DNA of 20,000 bases from Symbiodinium natans. Its lineage: Eukaryota; Sar; Dinophyceae; Suessiales; Symbiodiniaceae. Each line of letters opens with the position of its first letter. Positions within the stretch are counted from its first letter, which is position 1. Positions 1-8,402 of the stretch are shown piece by piece. The notes beneath the pieces were generated by a model. That model had not been told where the DNA came from and made no database searches. It worked only from the letters and a program-made list of their open reading frames with translations. Both the position numbers and the translations under genes were made by a program. Where the stretch lies: positions 1-20,000 of the forward strand of contig CAJNDS010000918.1 in assembly GCA_905221605.1 (NCBI GenBank), given 5' to 3'.

Positions 1-340
1 CAACAATGTTATAAGACCTTTGAAGTCTTGAAAATCTTTAACATAAGTAAATGGGAAGGACTCGCGGGCCCCCAGAACCATTCAAACTTGAAAATGAAAT
101 TTTGAAAGCCTAAGACTCCTTAAACACATAAAATCCGGTGCCTTTCACATTTAATTCATTAAGGGTGTCAAAATTTCAGTTTAAAATTTGAACGGGTTCG
201 GGGGGCAGGGGCCCTCCCCATTATTCCGCATACGGAATCAATAGAATTAGATAAAGGATGAGGATACTAGACAGGAAACGAGGGCTTCAGCCTCTCAAGT
301 TCAGCTTCTCATAATGGAAAACAAAAAGCCGTTTTTCGTT
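1..340. other. AT-rich non-coding DNA
   Basis: No open frame of useful length on either strand. AT-rich stretches with many TTTGAA/TTTAAA-like words are broken by short G/C blocks around 65-75 and 187-222. A loosely similar arrangement (TTTAAATTTTTGA followed by GG-CCC-TCCCC) recurs at about 510-595, which may be a diverged dispersed or tandem repeat. No function is assigned. Confidence 0.5.
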
Positions 341-344
341 GTGC

Positions 345-379
345 TTTTTTTTTTTTTTTGGGCCCCCCCCCCCCCCCGG
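345..379. repeat. T15-G3-C15-G2 homopolymer block
   Basis: A run of 15 T (345-359) is followed directly by GGG, then 15 C (363-377) and GG. Two long homopolymers of equal length side by side are unusual. The block could be a real low-complexity element, for example a degenerate poly-A/T tail next to a G/C tract, or an assembly or sequencing artefact. Confidence 0.85.
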
Positions 380-556
380 AGACCAAGACGGAAGCCCATA
401 CTCTGACTGCTACGCAATCTCTGAAACTAAGCATTATTACCAAATATGCTTACTCAACACATTAGGGTAGTTTTAGCTTACGGGCCTGCAGTGCGACGTT
501 TTCTGTAGTTTTAAATTTTTGATTTCAATCCCAGCATATTTGAAAGGATCTGTCCG

Positions 557-727
557 GTAGGGTTTAGGAGGCCCGTTCCGGGACCCTCCCCCCCCCATCT
601 CGTCATAGCCGTTCCACCCTGCAGGCCGGTTCTCGACGCCTACAAAACCCTACACCTTGATCCCCTGTAACCCTAAGCCCTGACCCCTCAGCCTCACAGC
701 CCTACGCCCCAACCCTAAACCCTAAAT
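557..727. repeat. Interstitial telomere-like (CCCTAAA/TTTAGGG) relics
   Basis: Two consecutive CCCTAAA units lie at 711-727. They are preceded from about 644 by a degenerate run of CCCTA-rich words (CCCTACA, ACCCTAAG, CCCTGA, CCCTACG). In the opposite orientation GGTAGGGTTTAGG lies at about 557-569, and TTAGGGTAG at about 462-470. TTTAGGG is the telomere unit of plants and dinoflagellates. The short length and decay point to an interstitial or subtelomeric relic rather than an active chromosome end. Confidence 0.55.
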
Positions 728-799
728 CCGAATGGCCTTCGACCAGGGAAGTTCTTTATCTGGTATACTTTGTATTAATTCGCATTAGAAGCTTGAACA

Positions 800-1330
800 G
801 CAAAAACCTCAACGCATCAATCAGTCTTGGCCTTCAAGACCTCGGTGGTTCTGCAAAGGAGACGAAAACCTGCGGGAACTTCGGCGGACGGTGATGCGGT
901 GGGAGTGGCGCAAAGGCACGATGCAGCTGAAGAACATTTGCTCGCTTGGTTTCCGTGCGTAACTGACTCAAGTCTCTTAAATCGGGGACGTCCAACTTCC
1001 AAACCATTAAGCCATCCAGATCGGGATGAGGATGACGTGTGAGTTTTATTCACATGAAGCTTGAATAGGCTGGCTGCCCTGGAAGAGAAGACGCTTGGTC
1101 AATCTAAAGTTGCGCTGGGATGAACTGCATTTGGACAGATCATGACAGATTGTCTTGCCGGCGGGCACGCAACCGATGTCCACTTGCAAGCGTCAGAGGT
1201 GAAGTTGTTGAGCGCTAGCCGCCGCTAGCCACATGCTACATGCAAGCAGTTCTTGAAAAAACGGAGTGCTGGAAGGATCGATTCGCTCCTCGGAATCTCG
1301 GACACATTGGCTGCCTAGTTATGGTATTTG
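800..1330. other. No gene recognised
   Basis: Short overlapping open frames exist on both strands at 817-1053, but neither has a recognisable motif or matched splice sites. A short repeated GCTAGC word occurs at about 1214-1229 (GCTAGCCGCCGCTAGCC). Nothing else can be supported. Confidence 0.4.
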
Positions 1331-1440
1331 CATGTGTGTATGTGTGAGGGTGTGTGTATATATACATATAGATGTATATATAGAATTATATATACACATA
1401 TATAATATGTGTGCGCGAGCGCGAGCGCGAGCGCGAGCCG
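1329..1440. repeat. Compound microsatellite: TG/TA then GCGAGC repeats
   Basis: TG-rich and TATA-rich alternating dinucleotides run from about 1329 to 1412. They pass directly into about four copies of a GCGAGC hexamer (about 1413-1438). Both parts alternate purine and pyrimidine for long stretches. The short open frames across this block are composition artefacts and are not annotated as genes. Confidence 0.9.
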
Positions 1441-1699
1441 TGCACGCTTGCTTGTAGTTTGGTTTGTGCTTCAGAGTTCAGAGAGGCATCATAGCACTAG
1501 TGAGGTGGTGCCAGAGATCCACACAGCTCTCTTTCAGCTACTTGTCTGCAGCAGTCAAGGGGTGCACATGTTGGAATGTCGATTGAGCTGCTCTTTTTTC
1601 CAAGAGGGCAGCAGGTCCGCCTTCCGGTGCACAACACTTAGGTTCCGAGAGATCGTCAAAATAGTTTACATTGAACCCCACCTGGCCTGGATCTTAGTA

Positions 1700-1719
1700 C
1701 ACTTTTCAGCACTTTTCAG
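1700..1719. repeat. 10-bp tandem duplication
   Basis: The decamer CACTTTTCAG is present twice head to tail (1700-1709 and 1710-1719). It looks like a recent short duplication in otherwise featureless sequence. Confidence 0.9.
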
Positions 1720-1818
1720 CGTCCCGAAGCGGTCCACTGCTGGCTTGACAACAGGGTGCCGCTGCCTTTATCCCCGAGCCCGCCGCGGGGAGCCAGTGAA
1801 TGCGTGTTGGCCGGAGGG

Positions 1819-1857
1819 TACAGTATGATACAGTATCTTTACAGTATTTGGCTCAAG
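1819..1857 (+). repeat. Three TACAGTAT copies ending in a spliced-leader-like 3' end
   Basis: TACAGTAT occurs at 1819-1826, 1829-1836 and 1840-1847. The last copy runs into TTTGGCTCAAG (1847-1857), identical to the last 11 bases of the dinoflagellate trans-spliced leader. The upstream half of the leader is not present. In dinoflagellates, relict leaders mark genomic reinsertion of spliced cDNA, so this may be a decayed relict. A single 11-mer match could still be chance. Confidence 0.35.
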
Positions 1858-2339
1858 AATTGTCATTCAACTTTGCCGCACAATGGTACACCACTGGCAG
1901 CCGGAGGCAGACAAATGTCTAGCCTGCCCGCGCCACTAGTTTGTCCGCACGTCTGACGCAGGCCTAGCACCACACAGCGGCTAGTACTTCTAGTGGTGGT
2001 GGTTGTACACAGTAGTGCTGCTCTTTTCTTCTAAAGTCGCAGCACGCTGTACTGAACTGCAAGGCCTGTGAAAGATACTGTAGGTGTGATTTTCTTCATC
2101 CCTCGCGACGTGCCGCTTGCTGGAACAGCAGTGGCCACCATCAGCAGACCAGTGGTCTGCACGCAACGCAACATCGAAGATGCTTGTGTTGAGTGGTCTG
2201 CGCAGGCCACTTTGCAAATGAGAATGCAGTTTTTCTCTGTTCATCCGGTGGAACTGTGGAACAACGGCAGGCGCTGGCGTTGTATTGTGTCTTCCTTTCA
2301 TCTTGTTTCTTTTACAATCACATACCCTGATACTTCTTC

Positions 2340-2772
2340 ATGTGCTTGAACATCAAAGAGAGTTGTGCAGCAAAAGTCAGCACTTTCTTCACCGTCAACG
2401 AGTTTCAAGATGGAGTTCGCTTCGGTGGTTTCACGACTCGCACAGAATCTCGCAACGCAAAAGGCCGAATCGATCCTTCCAACGTGCGTTCTGTGTGGCA
2501 GCAGTTGAAGTAGTGTTGAAGTGCATGACATGCAGATGCTGGCCGCAGATCTCAGCACGGGCCAACGATTCGGTGACTGCGCGATGGGAAATTCACGGTT
2601 AGGTAACTACGTGGTTCATCGCCCCCACGAGGCGAAACAGTAGCTGCACAAGTCTACAGCAGTACAAGTATACGACCGTATCATCGGCTGCCACCAGCTC
2701 AACCAAGCCAAATTCAGGCCAGAATATGCCCCTGCTGCGCTCCTGACTCGCGATGCTTCAAGCCAGGTCCAG
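2340..2772 (+). CDS. Unrecognised multi-exon coding candidate
   Basis: Three coding-like stretches join with compatible phases. The first is open from about 2340 to a GT donor after 2427 (AKVSTFFTVNEFQDGVRF lies inside). The second is exon 2522-2602 (HDMQMLAADLSTGQRFGD). It ends phase 1 at TTAG|gtaact. The third starts phase 2 at 2660 after ctacag (VYDRIIGCHQLNQAKFRP). It ends at AGCCAG|gtccag (2766) or CAG|gtgcag (2772). Introns would be 94 and 57 bases, in line with others in the window. In-frame stops at 2641 and 2779 would then be intronic. The first exon's start and the downstream continuation are not resolved. The product is not recognised, and no catalytic motif or membrane segment is visible. 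Confidence 0.33.
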
Positions 2773-2789
2773 GTGCAGTAAAGGACCCA

Positions 2790-4270
2790 TCACACTCGGC
2801 ACATCTTTCTTCGGTTCCCACATGCTGGCACGATGCATAAGTCAAGAAACACCGCTGATCCAAGCCGAGCTTATGTGCTGGCGGCTAGAGACGTGAGCAT
2901 CGAGAAGAGTTTAGGAAGCAGAAGTACGCAAACCGGATTTGAGAATCCGGCACGTGCGAAAAGACGTCGACTCAAGCGATGCACCTGACTGAAGCCTACG
3001 GTCCGACCCGTAAAGCCCAGAGTCCAGGGTTATGGGAGTTCTGTACAAAGCACACTACAGCTGATACTCTGTGTGCTCACTTTCCTTTTGATTGCTGCTC
3101 GTGTGTAGCGCAGATTCCGTCACGGCGGTACGCCGTCCCACGTGACTTCTGCGCCAACTCCCCGACGGGCAAAGCCAAAACGGGCGACTTTGCATGCAGG
3201 TCCAACCCGACGCGAAACTGGCCCTCAGCATGTTTTCACGGCTCACCCGGCTCCAGCTCGCGTAAATGACCGAAAGCAAAGCAAGCCAGTAGCACCTCAG
3301 CTGCGTGGTGAGACGTGGATAGACGTGGTCAGACGCGGTGTGACCCACTGTGACCCCAGATGGCCGAAAGTGTACAGGAAAGCGGATCCCTGACGGCCTC
3401 GGTGCTTTGAGTCTTTACCACAGCCGCTGGCCCCTTCACTGCAAGCCTCTTGCCTCTGCGCAGTCTCAACGGTTGCGGTCGGCACTGGCCGCACTGGGTT
3501 GGGCCTTGGGTTCACGCTACCTCGATCCGCCTATTACTGGATCGTCCGACCGCGCCTAGGCAAGAGCAGCACGATTACGAAACCCGAGCTGCACCTTCAA
3601 TAGAAACAACCCCGAGCCCACCTAAAAGAAACCAAAATGCCGCATGCCACTGCCCCCCCTACTGGCCACTTCTTAGAATGGATGTCTTTGCTCCAAAGTG
3701 CCCGATGCGACCGCAAGCGTCCGCAAGAACTCACTGCTCAAGTTCTGCATGTAGGCGGTCGAATTTTTTGAAGGCTAGTTGAAGACTTGTGACGAAACAT
3801 GGGAGGAAGGCGTATATGCATAAGGTCCCTACCTGACCTCACACGGGAAAATGCGCAAGTGTCTAGTCAAGGTGGATGCCGTCGGCAGTGGCTGAGTCAG
3901 AAGTCAGAAGCTGTGCCGTGAGAGGAACGCTGGCAACTGCAATCGTGATGATTGCCGGCGTGCAGCTGAGAAGTTTCTGCACAGGCAGCGTGGGGCAGCG
4001 CTTCAAAGGTGTCCTGAGGCTAGCAAAGAAAGATCGGGATTGGCTTGCGCCAGGTATAGCTGGCAGTACAGCTGCTGGCACAGCTGGCCGCTTGTCCAGA
4101 CTGCGCTGTCACGCAACGAATGAGCCACTAGACATTGTGGATCTGTATGGCAGCTTGGGTGGCAAAATGTCGCGTGAAAGAATATGTTGTCCCGACATGA
4201 AATGCCGCGTCCGCAGATCATCAGCTCTGCTACTTGCCTTCCGGGCTTACGTGTGTTGACAGATTGCATG
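2790..4270. other. No gene recognised
   Basis: Short open frames occur on both strands, for example 3876-4259 (+), which carries a hydrophobic stretch near its start (residues about 19-30). None shows a family motif or convincing splice sites. A frame continuing rightward from the candidate at 2340-2772 is basic (AKRRRLKR at about 2955-2980) and then hydrophobic (about 3060-3105), but it is broken by stops at 2779 and 2986. Downstream exons of that candidate could lie here. Confidence 0.3.
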
Positions 4271-4276
4271 TAAGGA

Positions 4277-4358
4277 ATGAAGACGCGCGATTTGAAAGCT
4301 TTCTTGAAGAAGAGGGGCGTGTTCGTCGAAGATTGTTTCGACATGGACTCGTCGCTTG
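4277..4358 (+). CDS. Exon with SAP-like (MANF/ARMET C-terminal-like) motif
   Basis: The first 17 residues read MKTRDLKAFLKKRGVFV, followed by EDCFDMDSSL. This matches the helix-extended loop-helix pattern LK.fL..rGV...C.e seen in the SAP-like C-terminal module of MANF/ARMET and in many protist proteins with that short module. A possible acceptor precedes the segment (gtaag|GA at about 4274), and a GT donor follows CTTG (gtggac at 4359). The ATG may therefore be an internal Met rather than the start. The other exons of the gene were not found. SAP-type modules mediate protein or nucleic-acid contacts, but the role here is unknown. Confidence 0.35.
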
Positions 4359-4359
4359 G

Positions 4360-5520
4360 TGGACAATACACTCAATACACACTGCACGTGAACAGGGAGG
4401 GGCCAGACATGCAGCCTGTGACCAGGAGGATGTTTGGGAGCTTGGGGCCAGGGAGTACAGCCACGCACCGACACGTATATCTTGATTGACCGAAGACAAC
4501 AGAACGTTGGGTGTGTAGCAGACGTGTGCACAAAATTAACACGAGCAGAACGAGCTCCCGGGGGAGGCGTGCAGCTCGGAGCTTTCGTTTCTGCCTGTTT
4601 GCTTCTTGCTCTTTGTTCTCATCTTCGGGCCACGGCTGCATATTACTGCAGGGGGCAATTCCAACCCACTCTAAAATAGTTGCGGGGGCATTCGTTCCAC
4701 CGCAAATGGACGGCCTTCTAGCTACGGGGTTGGGATCTGCCCACTGCAATAAGAAGAGGGATGCGTCCGAGTGCCAGCGAGCAGCCAGCGAGTGATTACA
4801 CACACAACTTGAGAGGAGCTTGTCGACGGCGTGGGCTATGGATGGGATATGACGGGATTGGGTTGTTTTGGGTAAATCTTTGGTAGATAAGCTTATGCTA
4901 GGTTCTGCAACACTGTCAGTGCCAGAGCATAGCATTTTTACTCCCCCAGGCCCCGGGCAAGTTGCCTGGGGCAGGTGGGCGGGCAATTGAGAGTGGAGTC
5001 GGCGAACGAATGGGACAAGTAGGCAGGAGCTATAAACTTCAAACCATCCCCAAGCCCTGAACCCTGTGACACGGGTGGCAAAAAAACCCTGGCTATAACA
5101 GCATTGCGCACCAAGGACCTTCGGGCCTGCCGGGCTTGGGATTTGAATGTATGGCTTCCTCAACGGGGTTCCGGTTCAAGGTTTAGGGCTCAGCAGGCCA
5201 GTCTCTTGGAATTCGGGCAGTTTTTGAGCAGGTGTGGCACAATTTCCGAATCACTTCGATTAGAGGCATAGGCTTCAGAACCTGCATGCAAATCCATCAT
5301 CCGCGCAGCCGCCTTCCTGGAATAAGGCTGATCCAACGTGCAGCTGCAACCGAGGAGGACTGGGGGAGACGCAGCAGAGACAAAGCGAATGCTGTCCCGT
5401 CACTTGGTCACAAAGGAATAATGAATCTGAATAAGTATCGACTGTGCGCAAGGAAGGTTGTATGGGTTCATTCTTTGTGCTGGTAGCATCAGCTGGCGAC
5501 AACACCGAAGGGTGCCAGAT
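4360..5520. other. Long minus-strand open frame, no gene recognised
   Basis: A 263-codon open frame runs on the minus strand from 5163 to 4372. It is long for random DNA of this composition, but it has no recognisable domain and no protein-like blocks. A perfect 8-bp inverted repeat lies at 4944-4971. Further CCCTGAACCCTG and GGTTTAGGGCTC words at about 5055-5066 and 5180-5191 resemble decayed telomere units. Confidence 0.3.
4944..4971. repeat. 8-bp inverted repeat, 12-base loop
   Basis: CCCCAGGC (4944-4951) and GCCTGGGG (4964-4971) are perfect reverse complements around a 12-base spacer. The stem is GC-rich and could form a stable hairpin. No T-run or gene end adjoins it, so no terminator role is claimed. 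Confidence 0.7.
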
Positions 5521-5523
5521 TCC

Positions 5524-7458
5524 ATGAGCGACGCGGGCACTGCGACTTCAGACGGGGAGCTTCCTGGAGCCAACGACATTGAGAAGGCATGGAAGCGGTT
5601 GCTCGACATATTTGCAGTGTGTGTTGAAACATATCGATGCGCTAATTGTCAGGTCTGTTGGTTTTGCAGTCGTAGAAGCACCGTTTCCATGGATTCCAAT
5701 TACTTGGCTGAAGGCTTTGCGAAGCCTGGCCAGGGCAATCACCTCGAGAACCGGGTTTGCAACTAACACAAGAACGGCGAACGGATCTTTGCTTTGGCAA
5801 TCATTCGAGGTACTTGGTCCAGCAAACGCTGACAGAACGGCTGCTTGGGAGAACTCAAGCCTGCCCATGGGGCATCAAACGGAATAGCAGCACTGGTTGC
5901 AGGTCATTCTGCTCCATGGTTTCGGGGACCAAAATTCACAGCCATGAGCTCAGTTCTGCCGCAGAACTGCAGCCTGTGCGCACCTACCAACTCCCATGAA
6001 CACTGTCAAGATCTGTCAAGTGTGAGGTTTCTGGCTGACACTTTCCAGCCACTGCTACAAGTGCCAGGTCTTCGCTTGATTCTGCCACAGGCCCCTCAGG
6101 ACAAAGTGCTGAGTCTGGGGTGATAGACGTCCCTTCAACGGGAGCTTAATTTAAAACAATCCCTTTGCATGGGCCGAGGGCGGAAGCTGCTCACAAGTCG
6201 GACGCAGGAGAGTCTGCAGGGTCAACAACTTCAGTCGTGGTTTTTGCCAATAAACGGCCAGTGGATCATCGATGACAAGGCAGACGATGCGCTGCTGTCG
6301 AGTCGATGCGGTCTCCAAAGCACATGACATACGGCATTCGAAGCCGAAGCATCTGTTTGAGTTTGGCAAGTGAGCGGTGCTTGGCCTGTCGATATTCAGT
6401 CTTCCAGGTTGTCCAGCCAGTGGCGGCATACTTGCACGCTATGGTCCGGCGAGAGATTGCCCTCGGAGTCCGGCACACGGTGGAAGAAAAGCTCAGCCTT
6501 TTCAGATTGGCTTTGCCGCTTTGCTGTGTGGCGCCGCAAGGTTCCGGCCCATCGAATTGTCATTGGGGGGTTTGCACAGGCGCAAGCGGAGAGAGTTTGC
6601 TTTGTCTAAAATGATGCGAAATACATCCGGAGAGTATGCCCGACAGGGTGCTGGTTGTGCCCTCCGTGCAGCACTAAGCTTCCCAGATTCAGCCCTTGGT
6701 GGCGCGATCGTTTTGTCTGGCTTCCTCGGAGCCCCAGAAGTGTCTTGGCAAATAGTTCCTACGCCTTCTGTCTACAGAATTCTAGTGAGTCTTACAGACA
6801 TGTCGTAAACGTGGCTCAGCCTTCTTCATCTTCTTTTGGCCCCAGGTGAGACCCTCAGCAGCATGACGGAGTTGTGAGATTCTGTGATGATATCCACTAT
6901 TGTCAGTGTTGGCTTGCGTGCGCAAGCATGCCGCCTGCTGCATGATGTTGAAGGCATAGCTCCTGCGAACAGTCGCCTGCCGATCCTGATATGTCACGGC
7001 AAGAATGACGAAGTGGTCCCTTTCAGCGAAGGCTCTAGGCCGCGGGCGTTTGTTCCTTGATGGCGGGCATCAGCGGCAGACGTCAATGAAATGCTTTCCT
7101 TTCAGCAGAGCATCGCTTCCCATCGCTTCCCCCTTCCTGCAAGCCCTGAGAAGCTACTCGCGAACTTTAAAAAATGATTGCTGTGACCACTGTGACCCTT
7201 AAGCACGAGTGGCCACAGCTTTGTTAAAAAACTAAGAGGATGTCGCCGACCAAGTTGTGGGAATGCCGTCAGGATGGCAAGTCTCTTGGGCAAGCCCAAC
7301 AGGGAAATTGCCGTGCTGTTCAAAGAGCAACTTGGCTAGACAACCTTCGATGACATGTACGAGCAAGTGCTGCCTAGACTCGACAGTTTCTTGGCAGGTA
7401 CGAAATGAAACATGGCATCGCCAGTGACGAGATGATGGACATACTCGCACCCGAGTAG
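5524..7458 (+). CDS. Acyl-protein thioesterase / carboxylesterase (APT/LYPLA family), multi-exon, nucleophile Ser replaced by Ala
   Basis: APT/LYPLA enzymes are alpha/beta hydrolases that cleave thioesters such as palmitoyl-cysteine. Supported exons: 5903-5940 (VILLHGFGD, oxyanion loop); 6027-6119 (LADTFQPLLQVPGLRLILPQ); 6213-6310 (QSWF, cf. SWFD); 6421-6467 (AAYLHAMVRREIALG); 6541-6579 (VPAHRIVIGGFAQ); 6647-6739 (GAGCALRAALSFPDSALGGA); about 6940-7038 (LPILICHGKNDEVVPF); 7398-7458 (YEMKHGIASDEMMDIL, stop TAG). A likely first exon is 5524-5616 (MSDAGTATSDGELPG...), though its link to 5903 is unproven. From 5903 to 6739 every junction keeps phase. Donors at 5941 and 6580 are GC. Asp (GAC 7007-7009) and His (CAT 7411-7413) of the triad are present. 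The nucleophile position of GFSQG is Ala (GCA 6574-6576). About 25 residues expected between VVPF and YEMKHG were not found, although the flanking phases would allow direct joining. It could be a pseudoenzyme or a young pseudogene. Confidence 0.85.
5951..5969. repeat. Perfect 8-bp inverted repeat within a thioesterase intron
   Basis: CAGTTCTG (5951-5958) and CAGAACTG (5962-5969) flank a 3-base loop. The hairpin lies ten bases into the 86-base intron 5941-6026, just after its GC donor. It may be coincidental, or it may affect splice-site pairing. Confidence 0.6.
7040..7397 (+). other. Stretch between last two thioesterase exons, unresolved
   Basis: This interval should hold the exon for the strand and helix preceding the catalytic-His loop, but no convincing match was found. 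A short frame starting with ATG at about 7274 (MASLLGKPNREIAVLF...) stops after 21 codons. Another stretch just before 7397 (DDMYEQVLPRLDSFLAG) looks protein-like but is out of phase with the final exon. Either may belong to an alternative or adjoining transcript. Confidence 0.3.
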
Positions 7459-7838
7459 CACAAGTCATGATTGCAGCACGGTTACCTTCCCCCGAAGGAT
7501 TCCGATATTGCGAATTGGACCCTTGCATTTCTTGGCGATCTTTTCATGCGCTGAGTCTTTTCTTGACGAAAAGATGGCCAAAGTTCCAGAGGATCCTTTG
7601 GCCTTTGACCCGGCGGCCCGGCATGACTCCAGAGTTGGATGTATTAGAGTATGTGTGGGACATGCAGAATCTCTTTCAGCCAGGCAAATCTAACTCCAGA
7701 GCCTCAGCCCATGCCCAGCACGCAAGCACGGCCACAAAGTGCAGAAGACGGCGGAGTCCCAACCATGGCTTCTTGACTTGTCCAGTGCTGGAGATCCAAT
7801 CGGCTCGCCAATTTCGTACACTTTGTGCCGTGGCCGAG

Positions 7839-8175
7839 GACCCACAGCTCACACTCAAACTGCTCAACGACCAGGAGATTGCAGACGCCGCCAAGGATCC
7901 GGAAGGAATGGCCGTTATCCAGGATGTGCCCTTGCTGCATGCGCATCTTGTGGACAGCGAACTTGGGATATCGGTGAGGGCGCACGAGGCCTGCTCGGCA
8001 CCTTCACGATAAGGTCATTATGGATCCTTCCAACCTGGAGTTGCACAAGAAAAATCCCAGAGTGGCCGACCTCGTCGCAAAGTTGGAAACTGGGATATAC
8101 TGGGATGGATCTAGGGATCTGGGACAAGGAAGGTGTCCTTGTGCCCTGTGCCTCGGAGAGGGAGGGAGCGCCTGA
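7839..8175 (+). CDS. STI1/DP-domain exons, HIP (ST13)-like Hsp70 co-chaperone fragment
   Basis: Exon 7839-7925 (LLNDQEIADAAKDPEGMAVI in its centre) joins in phase 0 to an exon starting at 8014 (MDPSNLELHKKNPRVADLVA). The donor is GAT|gtgccc and the acceptor ataag|GTC, with an intron of 88 bases. The joined protein has the STI1/DP pattern DPE...A..DPE.M.vIQDv..dP.N...h..NP.V..Lv.KL, closest to the C-terminal domain of HIP/ST13-type co-chaperones. That module binds client or Hsp70-associated hydrophobic segments in the cytosol. The frame runs to TGA at 8173-8175, but the real exon may end near 8090, where similarity stops. Upstream TPR exons were not found. Open stretches at 7508-7693 (EDPLAFDPAARHD) and 7467-7838 are possible earlier exons. 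It begins only 380 bases after the thioesterase stop, on the same strand. Confidence 0.65.
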
Positions 8176-8197
8176 GAGAGACAGAGAGAGTGAGAGC
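8158..8197. repeat. GA-rich low-complexity tract
   Basis: A purine run dominated by GAGAGA with few interruptions lies at about 8158-8197, immediately beyond the STI1 homology. Confidence 0.7.
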
Positions 8198-8402
8198 TAC
8201 GCAAAACCGCAACATTTGCCTGAGTCTCCTGCTTCTCTATCTTTAGCTCAGCCTGCCCTTACGGCTCGCTTTCGGACATTTGTGCTCGAATTTTGCGGCT
8301 GTGTGGGTTTTCGTTACCTCAAATCTCGCCCCTTTCGACCCAACAGCTTCTGTAGCCCAACGGCCAACTTGGAAGCTCCCCGAGTTCTTCTCATCAACAA
8401 GA

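Noticed and set aside
2509-3108. One frame with only three stops (2641, 2779, 2986), read at first as a pseudogene or as UAR read as glutamine
   Set aside because: Two stops follow CAG codons, which looked like recoding. Splicing out short introns with good GT/AG ends removes the first two, and three stops in 200 codons is not rare enough to argue for recoding.
4944-4971. Hairpin as a transcription terminator
   Set aside because: It has no T-run and no adjoining gene end, and the context is eukaryotic.
4372-5163. 263-codon minus-strand open frame as a protein-coding gene
   Set aside because: It has no recognisable motif, no protein-like conserved blocks and no start context or splice support. 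Length alone is insufficient.
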